DNA of 64,000 nt from an uncultured Lachnospiraceae bacterium (GTDB lineage Bacteria > Bacillota > Clostridia > Lachnospirales > Lachnospiraceae), in assembly GCA_947594855.1 (NCBI GenBank), contig CANQEL010000003.1:103120-167119 (forward strand). Reading direction: 5' to 3'. Shown here piece by piece: positions 47,821 through 56,111 of the stretch. The position numbers and the translations under genes are program-made. Position 1 is the stretch's first letter. Each line of letters opens with the position of its first letter. The notes beneath the pieces are model-generated. The model did not search any database. It had not been told where the DNA came from and saw only the letters and a list, made by a program, of their open reading frames with translations.

Positions 47821-47867
47821 TAAATGCAGACCCCAAAATGTAAATCACACTCCGATATCTGCATTTA
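47821..47867 (-). terminator. Hairpin after the second rpn gene (duplicated at 50006-50056)
   Basis: A 10-bp perfect stem TAAATGCAGA/TCTGCATTTA. The same hairpin, with near-identical loop sequence, follows the deleted rpn paralogue at 50006-50056, showing the duplication included 3' flanking sequence. Confidence 0.65.
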
Positions 47868-47880
47868 CTATATTTGCCAA

Positions 47881-48912
47881 TTACTGTACCAGATTCTCCT
47901 CCCGCTCTGCAAGCCACTCATGCAATGTTTCCATGCTGACCTTTAATGCACGTGCAATATCCTCATCCGGTAGTCCCATATCACAAAGCTCATACGCCGT
48001 TTCTTTGGCTTTTTTCATCTCACCTGCCGAAATTCCTTTATTGTAAACGCCTGTACTTAGGTTACACACAGAAAGCACCTCCTCGCTTATTTCCCTGTTC
48101 ACACTAATCTTAAATTCATTCTGCAGCGTATTCATTTTTTCCTCATAGCTTAAGTTCATAGAGAACATCTTACTGAGAAGCCGTATTGCATTGTCCCCAC
48201 TGTCCTCTCCTTTACTTCCAAGCCTTAATACTACCACCGTCATCAGGTCATAGTCCTTTTTCTCCTCATGGAAATCTCCCCTTAAGCAGTGTTCCGCAAA
48301 GGAATATCTGTTGATGGTGTCAGACCGGACATTCGCCGTATCCTCACAAATCCATATGCTTACAACTTTCTTAATCTTACCATACTCCTGGTCTTTAAAT
48401 ATTGTGCCCCGCTGGGAAGAAATCATTCTCGCTGCATAATAGATACCGCGCTTCGGTATTGGATAACCGGGGATATCATTATTTTGTATCTCAACATTCA
48501 CAAAAATCTCAGCCGTATCTCCACTCTGTGGAAATACCGCAAAGAAATGGATATCGAAATAAACCGTGCCATCCCTCTGTGACTTATCAGCAGTAGGAAG
48601 ACCTTCCACCTTGTCATCGCCGCTCATAATACCTGGGCTGCCGCCTTTATCCGGATGGTCCTGATTGACCGCCGCCCTTTTTATCTCCGGCTCGCCTTCG
48701 ATGAATTTCTCTGCTATCTCCTGCACCGGATACTCTGCATACTCATCAAGCGCGCTCTTCAAAATATATGCCAGCACCGGCTTCTGTGCCACAAAATTTC
48801 TTGCCGACTCATCATAACGAAAGGCAGCGTCTTCATCTGATACTTTTAAATTCTGCGCAATCTCACTCGGCACAGATACTGTCTCTGTTTTCTTCCGGTC
48901 CAATGAATCCAT
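47881..48912 (-). CDS. Rpn-family PD-(D/E)XK nuclease / transposase-like protein
   Basis: A 343-aa protein of the PDDEXK (Rpn-like) group, distinct in sequence from the one at 39787. The nuclease core is recognisable: TVYFDIHFFAVFP (Asp) and EIFVNVEIQNND (E-x-Q), followed by KRGIYYAARMISSQRG and SIWICEDTA. The C-terminal tail has ETAYELCDMGLPDEDIARALKVSMETLHEWLAE, a small helical motif often found at the end of these proteins. ATG 48912 lies inside a possible start-masking hairpin. Its own TTGCAT-N17-TACAAT promoter lies 170 nt upstream. A deleted paralogue is at 50071-50475. Confidence 0.87.
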   Translation of the reverse strand: MDSLDRKKTETVSVPSEIAQNLKVSDEDAAFRYDESARNFVAQKPVLAYILKSALDEYAEYPVQEIAEKFIEGEPEIKRAAVNQDHPDKGGSPGIMSGDDKVEGLPTADKSQRDGTVYFDIHFFAVFPQSGDTAEIFVNVEIQNNDIPGYPIPKRGIYYAARMISSQRGTIFKDQEYGKIKKVVSIWICEDTANVRSDTINRYSFAEHCLRGDFHEEKKDYDLMTVVVLRLGSKGEDSGDNAIRLLSKMFSMNLSYEEKMNTLQNEFKISVNREISEEVLSVCNLSTGVYNKGISAGEMKKAKETAYELCDMGLPDEDIARALKVSMETLHEWLAEREENLVQ

Positions 48913-48946
48913 GCTCCATCCCCCTCATATGAAACTGACGGAGCAT
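48911..48946 (-). promoter_or_regulatory. Start-codon-masking leader hairpin before the second rpn
   Basis: On the minus strand ATGCTCC (48940-48946) pairs perfectly with GGAGCAT (48911-48917), placing most of the start codon in a 7-bp stem with the GGGGG Shine-Dalgarno in the loop. Confidence 0.5.
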
Positions 48947-49077
48947 CTTTTATATCTGCATTTTATTCTATCACCAATACCGCTGCTTTGCAATATTCCT
49001 GAAAAATGCAGGATTCCGGCTGATACAGTCAGTTACATTAATTTCACAACTGCTTTTGCTGCAAGTTTCTTTGAATT

Positions 49078-49106
49078 ATTGTAACACATAATTTGTAATA
49101 ATGCAA
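49078..49106 (-). promoter_or_regulatory. Promoter of the second rpn gene
   Basis: TTGCAT, a 17-bp spacer ending TATGTGT, and TACAAT on the minus strand (-35 at 49101-49106, -10 at 49078-49083). It matches the promoter of the first rpn gene almost exactly. Confidence 0.7.
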
Positions 49107-49167
49107 TACATTTTTTCATTTAAACCGTTCTCCTGCTCCGCACAATGAACTTTTAACCGCTGGTGTA

Positions 49168-49262
49168 ATTCTTAATAGTCACAACTAAATTCTTACAAAT
49201 TGACCGTTCAGGCATAAAATAAGGCTTTGTGGTGCGTCGGCAGCCGATTTTTGACTATTAAA
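49168..49262 (-). repeat. Diverged hairpin element (copy C) upstream of the second rpn
   Basis: An 88-bp segment bounded by TAATAGTCA and TGACTATTA. On the minus strand it contains GGCTGCCGACGC and CTTATTTTATGC, close to GGCCGCCGGTGC and CTATTTTATGC of copies A and B in the same order. Its distance to the promoter (about 76 bp) equals that in front of the first rpn gene (about 78 bp). The rest of 48947-49300 holds only this, the promoter and leader. Confidence 0.5.
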
Positions 49263-49298
49263 AGGTTATTTTTCACTATCGTAAGCATACGCGCAAAA

Positions 49299-49328
49299 AA
49301 AAAGAAGTCGCCCTATATGGTAAACTTC
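49299..49328 (-). terminator. Terminator after yoeB
   Basis: GAAGT and ACTTC form a short stem (49304-49308 with 49324-49328) followed on the minus strand by a run of about nine T. It ends the yefM-yoeB transcript. Confidence 0.7.
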
Positions 49329-49335
49329 CTTTTGC

Positions 49336-49596
49336 CTAATCTTCATAATGTCCTTTGCAGGAAAGAATTTCAAGTATTCCAGTATTAATACGATAAATCA
49401 AACGGTTACTGTCATCTATGCGTCGGCTCCAGAATCCAGCATAATCCCCCTTTAATGGTTCTGGCTTGCCTATACCGTCAAAATTCGCTCTTTCTATATC
49501 CTTTATTAGTGCATTTATCCGTTTTATGGTCTTCTTGTCCTGCATCTGCCAGTAAAGATATTCTTCCCATGCTTCATCAAACCATATTTTTTTCAT
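49336..49596 (-). CDS. yoeB: YoeB-family mRNA interferase toxin
   Basis: An 86-aa ribosome-dependent RNase of the RelE/YoeB fold (E. coli YoeB has 84 aa). Hallmarks are KIWFDEAWEEYLYWQMQDKKTIKRIN at the N-terminus, GIGKPEPLKGDYAGFWSRRIDDSNRLIYRI containing the catalytic Glu and Arg, and the C-terminal GHYED with the catalytic His-Tyr. It overlaps the stop of the antitoxin gene by 4 nt, giving the usual antitoxin-first order. All key residues are present, so it is probably active. Confidence 0.95.
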   Translation of the reverse strand: MKKIWFDEAWEEYLYWQMQDKKTIKRINALIKDIERANFDGIGKPEPLKGDYAGFWSRRIDDSNRLIYRINTGILEILSCKGHYED

Positions 49597-49844
49597 TGGT
49601 CTATATCCTCGATTATTTCATGTTCTATACCTTTGCCAGCATTAAGGGCAGAAATACCACGCTGCAGCTTTTCCAGATACTCGACGTTCTGTTTTGCTTT
49701 CATCATTTCATTATACTCACTCTCTGAAACAATAACCACATTTCTATTATTTTTGCGTGAAACAATGACTGGCTCCCCATTAAAGGCATTATCAAGATAA
49801 CTTTTTAAGTTTGCCCTTAAATCAATCGGCTTTGTGGCAATCAT
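49593..49844 (-). CDS. yefM: YefM-family antitoxin
   Basis: An 83-aa Phd/YefM antitoxin that binds YoeB and represses the operon. The N-terminal DNA-binding fold (DLRANLKSYLDNAFNGEPVIVSRKNNRNVVIVSESEYNEM) is followed by an acidic flexible C-terminal tail that would cover the toxin. I chose ATG 49844 (GGGAG 8 nt upstream); the ORF-track GTG overlaps the SD region. Translation is coupled to yoeB. Confidence 0.95.
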   Translation of the reverse strand: MIATKPIDLRANLKSYLDNAFNGEPVIVSRKNNRNVVIVSESEYNEMMKAKQNVEYLEKLQRGISALNAGKGIEHEIIEDIDQ

Positions 49845-49866
49845 AATCTGCACTCCCTTTCTTTTT

Positions 49867-49927
49867 GTACTTAAAACGGTACTTATTTCGGTACTTTAAT
49901 TATATTCAAAGTATGCCCATGAGTCAA
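49867..49927 (-). promoter_or_regulatory. yefM-yoeB promoter with three 12-bp-phased GTAC operators
   Basis: On the minus strand TTGACT (49922-49927), a 17-bp spacer and a perfect TATAAT (49899-49904). Immediately downstream GTACTT occurs three times (plus-strand positions 49867, 49879, 49891) with an exact 12-bp period, overlapping the transcription start. YefM proteins recognise TGTACA-type palindromes, so these GTAC boxes are likely operator sites. Confidence 0.75.
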
Positions 49928-50005
49928 CAAAAATAAAAAGGGAAGTTTTGCTACAGAATTTAGAATGTTCTTTTATATACTAACTACAGATTCCTTCTTC
50001 AAAAC

Positions 50006-50475
50006 AATAAATGCAGACTCCAAAATGTAAATCTCACTCCGGTATCTGCATTTATTATATTTAACAATTACTATACAAGATTTTCCTCCCGCTCTGCAAG
50101 CCACTCATGCAATGTTTCCATGTTGACCTCGGCTACTTGTGCAATTTCCTCATCTGCCATGCCCATGTCATGAAGCTCATATGCAATTTCTTTTGCTTTT
50201 TTCAACATACCTGCTAAATATCCTGCAGCATATCCTGCAATATATCCTTTATTATAGATACCCTCACTTAGGTTACACATAGGAAGCGCCTCCTCGTACT
50301 TTACCTGCTTACTCTTAGTTAAAGCTCACTCTGCAATGCCTCTATTTTTATTATAACTTAAGTTAATCGAAAACATCTTACTAAGAAAACGTATTGCATT
50401 GCCCACAATGTTCTAGCCTTTACTGCAGGCTCCTTTACAATTATTGTAACACGTAAACCATAATAATGCAATACA
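50006..50475 (-). pseudogene. Internally deleted rpn paralogue
   Basis: The ORF at 50071-50280 matches the C-terminal tail of the rpn protein at 47881 (CNLSEGIYNKG; AKEIAYELHDMG; METLHEWLAEREENLV). Further upstream, sequence resembling the rpn coding region (around AACATCTTACTAAGAAAACGTATTGC) continues without an intact frame, then jumps directly to the rpn leader and the same TTGCAT-N17-TACAAT promoter (50443-50471). About 800 bp of the gene, including the nuclease core, is missing. The 3' hairpin is also conserved. The tail carries an extra GYIAGYAAGYLAGM repeat. Confidence 0.8.
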
Positions 50476-50666
50476 TTTTTTCAATAACATCATACAATTT
50501 TTCATATATTATAAAATATTATTAAAATCATCATATTAACTTTTTACTGTAAAAAATTCAGTTTTCCTTGATTTAAGTACACAAACCAAACCTGATAACT
50601 AATCTCCATTTTTAAAAACCTCAAAAAGAAGTACTACGCATTGTCGCAGACAGTTACCTGAAATAA

Positions 50667-50712
50667 AAAGACAACCTGAAACCTCCTGATTCAAGCTGTC
50701 TTTTTTTTATTT
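50667..50712. terminator. Bidirectional terminator after the cvpA operon
   Basis: AAAGACA and TGTCTTT (50667-50673 with 50697-50703) enclose further pairing (TGAA/TTCA) and are followed by T-runs on both strands. It mainly serves the minus-strand cvpA cluster. The stretch 50476-50666 holds nothing else I recognise. Confidence 0.75.
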
Positions 50713-50741
50713 CTAATATGTTTTCACTAATTAATATACTA

Positions 50742-51260
50742 TTATCTTACCATATGAAATATTGTCTGCCACTTTTCTACAAGATTCATAAGCGGATTGT
50801 ATGAATTTATTTTAGTAAGAAAACTACTCTTTTCAAACAGGCTGTATATCTCATTGCTCCAAGGCATACCTATAAAATATCCTGCAATAAAGAATACCAG
50901 CCATACTACAATAACGCCTCTTACTATACCGGCGGCAATGCCGGCAATGCTGTTAATCTGCCTCGCTATAGGTATCTTGTCTATCAGGTTAAGGAGCCTG
51001 GTAATTGAACCCAGTATTCCTACAACGATACCATATATGACAACAAATGCTGCCGGAATGACGTACCGGAACTCCCTTGGAAGCGAGCCCATAACAGCCA
51101 TGCATACAACTCCGGCCAGTATACATCCTATTATCATCTTAACAATATAATATGTTGTTCTTATAAGACCGGTTCTAAAACCGTCAACAATAAATGCTGC
51201 AAGAACAATTACCGTAATAACCTCAAGAATATTAATATTTACTCCTTTTATTTCTATCAT
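50742..51260 (-). CDS. CvpA-family membrane protein
   Basis: A 172-aa protein with four hydrophobic helices typical of CvpA (colicin V production) proteins: ILEVITVIVLAAFIVDGFRTGL, IVKMIIGCILAGVVC, FVVIYGIVVGILGSI and AGIAAGIVRGVIVVWLVFFIAGYF. The family affects envelope integrity and biofilm, with unclear biochemistry. ATG 51260 has GAGGGG about 10 nt upstream. It is the last gene of a cluster with DUF5711 and LysM membrane proteins, suggesting an envelope role. Confidence 0.85.
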   Translation of the reverse strand: MIEIKGVNINILEVITVIVLAAFIVDGFRTGLIRTTYYIVKMIIGCILAGVVCMAVMGSLPREFRYVIPAAFVVIYGIVVGILGSITRLLNLIDKIPIARQINSIAGIAAGIVRGVIVVWLVFFIAGYFIGMPWSNEIYSLFEKSSFLTKINSYNPLMNLVEKWQTIFHMVR

Positions 51261-51267
51261 ATGTAAA

Positions 51268-52452
51268 TTACCCCTCACTTAACTTAACGTAAGATATTTT
51301 AGTATCATCTATTACATAATATGAATTTTTACCTTTACCTTTTATAAAATACTGTACAGACGAATCAAAAGTACAATTCAGTTTTTCGCTTCCATTCGTT
51401 CTAAGTATTATACATCCGGTATCTGAGGTAAATATTATCTCACCATTTACCATTACCATTTCATTATAGTTATAATCAACAGACTTATCAAGTATAACTT
51501 TTCCTGACTTATTATACAAAACAAGCTGATGTGCCGCTTCCTCGCCTTCTCCTGAAAACATAAACCCTACGTGGCTATCGTCAAATACTGAGCCGGTAAT
51601 TTCCTTATCAAAATTCTGCGTAACTGTTTCCGACGGCTTTTTCATATTGGAAAACAGAGAAAATCCGTTGTCAAGGAAAACACATACATCATCATCGCCT
51701 ATAAATTCAACGCCTACAGCAAGCGATTCGTCATATGTTTTACCCCCGACTATCCTGTTTTTATCCTGTCCTACTTCTGAAAAATTATAAAAGCATACAT
51801 TACTTACAGGGTCTCCGCCTGATACTGCGAGATATACTGCTACAACGCTTTGGGCATCAGGTGAAAATGCAATATCTACAGGATAGCCATCTTCAGAAAC
51901 GTTACTCGGCGCTTCTGCCAAAAGCTTATCAGAAGATGAATATGGGTCATACAATGCAATTACATCCGAATTTGAGTCCTCAAGTACTACCGCAACTACT
52001 CCCTGTGACGCAACCCTCAGCATTGTAATGGGCAACGGAGTCTCTATAACGGTTCCTTCATCAGAACCATTGTATATGTATACTTCCTTGCCACCCTGCT
52101 CCGCTATTGCTACATACTGTCCACACGTATCCACAATAGGAGTGCTCATCTCATAACTTCCGTTCCAAAGTACCTCTCCTTCACTGTTTACTGCGGAAGC
52201 TCCATCCCTGCTGTATTTTAAAAGATTACCGCCATAGTATTCATATTGTACACTATTGCTGTCTGCTCTTTCAAATGACGCCGTTTCGGTGTATTCTGTA
52301 TATGTCTTTGTTCTTATCAGGTTCCATACCAGAAATACAACAAGACAAATGAAAAGCACCGCTGCAACCGCTCCGGTTATTAATAATATACGTTTCCTGA
52401 GCTTCTGCCTTTCAAGGCGGTATTCATTGCTTCTATCATTAAGTGTTTCCAA
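51268..52452 (-). CDS. DUF5711-like membrane-anchored beta-propeller protein
   Basis: A 394-aa protein with a basic N-terminal cytosolic segment, one membrane helix (about 21-45, ILLITGAVAAVLFICLVVFLVW) and an extracytoplasmic domain built of repeated strand blocks (LLKYSRDGASAVNSEGEVLWNG; PIVDTCGQYVAIAEQGGKEVYIYNG; VDIAFSPDAQSVVAVYL), the pattern of a beta-propeller. It resembles the DUF5711 family common in Lachnospiraceae; the function is unknown. The TTG start has AGGAGG 7 nt upstream. Confidence 0.8.
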   Translation of the reverse strand: METLNDRSNEYRLERQKLRKRILLITGAVAAVLFICLVVFLVWNLIRTKTYTEYTETASFERADSNSVQYEYYGGNLLKYSRDGASAVNSEGEVLWNGSYEMSTPIVDTCGQYVAIAEQGGKEVYIYNGSDEGTVIETPLPITMLRVASQGVVAVVLEDSNSDVIALYDPYSSSDKLLAEAPSNVSEDGYPVDIAFSPDAQSVVAVYLAVSGGDPVSNVCFYNFSEVGQDKNRIVGGKTYDESLAVGVEFIGDDDVCVFLDNGFSLFSNMKKPSETVTQNFDKEITGSVFDDSHVGFMFSGEGEEAAHQLVLYNKSGKVILDKSVDYNYNEMVMVNGEIIFTSDTGCIILRTNGSEKLNCTFDSSVQYFIKGKGKNSYYVIDDTKISYVKLSEG

Positions 52453-52516
52453 CGTATTTCCTCCTACGTTATAACTTTCTTTCTGTACATTTTACCATAC
52501 TTTTTATAAAAATCAA

Positions 52517-53662
52517 TTATTTCTCAGGAATCCATAGTTTCTGTCCTTCATATATAACATTTTCATCTTCAAGATTATTAAGCTCCTTTATTTTTTGGAC
52601 ATATTTTACGGATTGAAATATTTTTTCTGAAATACTTCCGAGGTTATCGCCGCTTTTTACAATATAAAAACTATATTTTGATGCCGTATTGTCCGACATG
52701 ACAGACTCTTCCTGCTTATCTGGCTTATCCTGTTTTTCCTTTGGCGGTTCTGTAACTGCACTTGTTTCATCAACAATATTTTCCTCTGGCTGCGGGTTTT
52801 CAGTAACTGGCACTTCTGTAGGCAATACCTCATCTGCAACTTCCTGTGTAGCCTGAGGCATATCCGTAACTGTCACATCAGAATCATTAACAGTTTTATC
52901 GTTAGACACAGCTATAGAATCCGTATTTCCTTTATCAGGCATAATATTATTTCTGTATATAACACTGGTTCCCACTAATAGTATGACAGCTGCAACAAGC
53001 ATCCCTGCTGCATATGCTGTCTGCATAATTTTCCTTCTATCGCCTTTTTCCTGCCTCTGGCTTAATATATTACGTATATCCTTTACAACACGGTCCTCAT
53101 TTTCCTCTTTTTCCTCGTCATTTCCATTTGATGCGAGCATATAATTATGCATTGTGTCATTCTTCTGATAGTATATATAAAATCCCCTGCGCTTTACAAA
53201 AGAATTATTTATAAAGTCAAAAAACATCTCTTCTTTTTCTTCGCAGTCATATACCATAAATACAAGGTTTTTACCTGAAAAATTACTGCTATGGACATTA
53301 AGCAGCCGCGAAGAGTGCTGAACATCACAGCTGCATCCGATATACAGCCATCCGACTATTTCTTCATCTTCGTAAAATTCCTTTATTTTATCGTATATTC
53401 CGGACCACATATCATTTGAAAATACAGCTTCCTTAGACTCCCGGAATCCATCAATAAGCACCATTCCGTTTATGTATGTTTCTACTTCCTTGCCTGAACT
53501 TTTTTTATGTCCCAGAAGCACTGCTGCCGCACAGTCCATGCTATTATCATCCGCCAGCGATTCGCCCGTTGTCTTGGTAAATGTAATAACATAATCCTCT
53601 ACATATATTTTGTGTGCGCTATCGATATTTCCTACCTGTCTGACATTTTTAGGTGTATTCAT
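52517..53662 (-). CDS. Membrane protein with N-terminal cytosolic domain and C-terminal LysM
   Basis: A 381-aa single-pass protein. The cytosolic N-terminal domain (about 1-190, GHKKSSGKEVETYINGMVLIDGF, GWLYIGCSCDVQHSS) has a strand/helix pattern reminiscent of JAB/MPN-like domains, but I see no convincing metal-binding motif. A membrane helix (AAGMLVAAVILLVGTSVIY, about 215-235) is followed by a Thr/Glu/Pro-rich linker and a LysM domain (YIVKSGDNLGSISEKIFQSVKYVQKIKELN) that should bind peptidoglycan. I chose ATG 53662, since the first ATG is only 3 nt from the SD. It probably belongs to the cvpA/DUF5711 cluster. Confidence 0.8.
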   Translation of the reverse strand: MNTPKNVRQVGNIDSAHKIYVEDYVITFTKTTGESLADDNSMDCAAAVLLGHKKSSGKEVETYINGMVLIDGFRESKEAVFSNDMWSGIYDKIKEFYEDEEIVGWLYIGCSCDVQHSSRLLNVHSSNFSGKNLVFMVYDCEEKEEMFFDFINNSFVKRRGFYIYYQKNDTMHNYMLASNGNDEEKEENEDRVVKDIRNILSQRQEKGDRRKIMQTAYAAGMLVAAVILLVGTSVIYRNNIMPDKGNTDSIAVSNDKTVNDSDVTVTDMPQATQEVADEVLPTEVPVTENPQPEENIVDETSAVTEPPKEKQDKPDKQEESVMSDNTASKYSFYIVKSGDNLGSISEKIFQSVKYVQKIKELNNLEDENVIYEGQKLWIPEK

Positions 53663-53929
53663 ACGCATTCCCCTCCTGATGCCTTTAAAAACACCATAAC
53701 ATCAGTGTTATGCTTTGTCATCTTTTTTCGGTTGGCACATTCTTTCATTATTTTGCAATTTGATACAAATATATTTTAAATGCATATACATTGCTGTCGG
53801 ACATTAGACATACCTGGTCTATTATGCGATATTTTTTTCGGAGCTTATGAGTAAATATTTCCACACCTGAGAATACTTGTAAGAACAGATATCCATGAAG
53901 TTTATCATACAAAAATAAGGAGATTTTAT

Positions 53930-54502
53930 TTGAACACTTTACTTAATAATCCCGGAAAAGAAAAGAGAAAGACCGTAAAATATTTTAATCCATCAGGTAA
54001 GAATTCATATTCCGAGTTCCGAAACTGCCTGTCGCTTATGCTTGACATAAACAATGCGGATACCAGGGATATAGTCATAATATGTATAGGTTCTGACCGG
54101 GCAACCGGCGACTGTCTCGGTCCTCTGGTAGGTAATATGCTTGTTAAATGCGAGCTGCCTGTATCCGTATATGGAACACTTGACTGCCCGGTTCATGCAC
54201 GCAATCTTTCTGAAACTCTTGAAAAGATTCATAATTATCATTATAATCCCCTGATAATAGCTATTGATGCTTCTCTCGGGCACAGCAGGCATGTCGGTTA
54301 TGTAACCCTCGGCATGGGCTCGCTTAAGCCCGGTACGGGCGTTGAAAAAGACCTTCCCCAGGTAGGCGACATATGTATTACCGGTATTGTAAACGTCTCC
54401 GGAATGATTAACCAGATGCTTCTTCAGACGACGCGGCTTAACCTCGTCATGAAACTTTCAGATTTTATATATAAATGCCTTATGGAGCTGTTCATTTATT
54501 GA
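53930..54502 (+). CDS. yyaC: YyaC-family (DUF1256) sporulation-associated protein
   Basis: A 190-aa protein of the DUF1256/YyaC family, structurally related to the spore protease GPR fold and found in spore formers. Conserved blocks are IVIICIGSDRATGDCLGPLVG, VYGTLDCPVHARNL, PLIIAIDASLG and GMGSLKPGTGVEKDLPQVGDICITGIVN. The TTG start has AAGGAG 7 nt upstream. It is monocistronic and converges with recR (1 nt gap). Its presence suggests sporulation ancestry; the biochemical role is not established. Upstream (53663-53929) I see only a short hairpin (AACATCAG region) and no gene. Confidence 0.9.
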   Translation: MNTLLNNPGKEKRKTVKYFNPSGKNSYSEFRNCLSLMLDINNADTRDIVIICIGSDRATGDCLGPLVGNMLVKCELPVSVYGTLDCPVHARNLSETLEKIHNYHYNPLIIAIDASLGHSRHVGYVTLGMGSLKPGTGVEKDLPQVGDICITGIVNVSGMINQMLLQTTRLNLVMKLSDFIYKCLMELFIY

Positions 54503-54503
54503 T

Positions 54504-55100
54504 TTACAACTCTATCCTTCCGTCATACGCTCTCATAAGAGTTATCTCATCTACATATTCAAGGTCTCCGCCTACAGGTACTCCGCTTGCAATCCTTGTT
54601 ACTTTTATGCCTGTAGGTTTAATAAATTTACTTAAAATCATTGCAGTAGCCTCGCCTTCGGTAGTAGAACCCGTTGCAATAATCACTTCGTCTACATCTC
54701 CTTCAAGACGCTTTATCAGCTCTTTCATTTTTATATCAGCCGGAGTAATACCAAGCTGGGGATTTACCACGCCATGAAGCACATGGTACACTCCTTTGTA
54801 CTGTCCTGTTCTTTCATAAGCAACAAGGTCTTTAGGCTCCTCCACAACCATTATCTGATTGTGCAGGCGATTCCCATTACTGCATATAGGGCACAATTCC
54901 TGGTCAGTAATAGTAAAACATTCTTTACAATACCTTACTTCCCTGCGCGCCGTTACCATTGCAGACGCCAGCGATTCCACATGCTCTTTTGGCATATTAA
55001 TAATATGAAAGGCCAGCCGCTGCGCCGTCTTGGTTCCAAGCCCCGGAAGCCTTGTAAGTTCCTGTATAAGTTTATTCACGGATTTACTGTAATAATCCAT
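54504..55100 (-). CDS. recR: Recombination mediator RecR
   Basis: A 198-aa DNA-repair protein that loads RecA on gaps with RecF/RecO. Helix-hairpin-helix LTRLPGLGTKTAQRLAFHI, zinc finger CKECFTITDQELCPIC, Toprim domain (IMVVEEPKDLVAYERTGQYKGVYHVLHG) and Walker-B-like IIATGSTTEGEATA are visible. ATG 55100 has GGAGAG 6 nt upstream; the ORF track extends 23 residues into leader. It lies only 10 nt downstream of hypE, so it is unusually attached to a hydrogenase maturation operon rather than to dnaX. Confidence 0.96.
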   Translation of the reverse strand: MDYYSKSVNKLIQELTRLPGLGTKTAQRLAFHIINMPKEHVESLASAMVTARREVRYCKECFTITDQELCPICSNGNRLHNQIMVVEEPKDLVAYERTGQYKGVYHVLHGVVNPQLGITPADIKMKELIKRLEGDVDEVIIATGSTTEGEATAMILSKFIKPTGIKVTRIASGVPVGGDLEYVDEITLMRAYDGRIEL

Positions 55101-55110
55101 CTTCTCTCTC

Positions 55111-56091
55111 CTAACATATCCTCGGAAGTCCTTCGCCCATAAGTACGCCAACTCCCCGTCTGCCGCCAAGATGTGTATTTACGATTACGCCTTTGCCTTC
55201 AGTGACTCTTCCTATTATAGCTGCGTTCTGTCCGTATCTGCTTCCTTTTATAATCTCAAGGGCCCTGTCTGCATGTTCAGCATTTACTATTGCCGTAAGC
55301 TTGCCTTCATTACCCATATACAGAGGGTCAAGCCCCAGAATTTTACTAAATGATTTTACATCTTTCGCTACCGGTATAAGCTCTTCTGATATCTCCATCA
55401 TACATCCCGATGCATCTGCAAGCTCATTCAGCACGGTTGCAAGACCGCCTCTTGTTATATCGCGCATTGCATGTATATCAATATTTTCCTCAAGCATATT
55501 TTTAACCATCTCTACAAGAGGCGCGCAGTCACTCTGTATATTATTTTCAATCTGCATACGATTACTTAATATGGCGGCGTGATGGTCGCCCATATTTCCT
55601 GATACTATAATAACATCACCGGTTTTGCAGTTTGCACTCGCACAGTTTACTTTCTCATCTGCGAATCCCACTCCGGCAGTATTAATGTACATTCCGCCTT
55701 CTCCATTTATAACTTTGGTATCCCCTGCTACTATAACTACTCCTGCTTCCTCTGCGGTATCTGCCATAGAGCTTACAACTGTCTCCAGCAGTTTGCTGTC
55801 AAGTCCTTCTTCAAGTATGAATCCGCATGTAATATATCTGGGTATCGAACCCCTCATAAGAAGGTCATTAACAGTGCCGCATATGGCAAGCCTTCCAATG
55901 TCCCCGCCCTTAAATATAAGCGGATTAACAACAAAGCTGTCTGTAGTCACTGCAATACGCGCTGCCCCTTCCACAACAGCGCTGTCCTCCATCTGATTAA
56001 GTATTGGATTGGAAAACCTGTTCGCAAACACATTATTTATAAGTTCAGACGTCTGCAGCCCTCCGCTGCCGTGAGCAAGTGTTATCTTCAA
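55111..56091 (-). CDS. hypE: Hydrogenase maturation protein HypE
   Basis: Dehydrates the carbamoyl group on its C-terminal Cys to cyanide for the [NiFe] active site. The 326-aa protein has the PurM-like fold (LAHGSGGLQTSELI, GAARIAVTTDSFVVNPLIF, GDIGRLAICGTVNDLLMRG, RDITRGGLATVLNE) and ends in the essential PRIC motif with the terminal Cys. It follows hypD by 20 nt in the order hypF-hypC-hypD-hypE. Confidence 0.97.
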   Translation of the reverse strand: MKITLAHGSGGLQTSELINNVFANRFSNPILNQMEDSAVVEGAARIAVTTDSFVVNPLIFKGGDIGRLAICGTVNDLLMRGSIPRYITCGFILEEGLDSKLLETVVSSMADTAEEAGVVIVAGDTKVINGEGGMYINTAGVGFADEKVNCASANCKTGDVIIVSGNMGDHHAAILSNRMQIENNIQSDCAPLVEMVKNMLEENIDIHAMRDITRGGLATVLNELADASGCMMEISEELIPVAKDVKSFSKILGLDPLYMGNEGKLTAIVNAEHADRALEIIKGSRYGQNAAIIGRVTEGKGVIVNTHLGGRRGVGVLMGEGLPRIC

Positions 56092-56111
56092 AGTACTACC
56101 TCCATATTATC

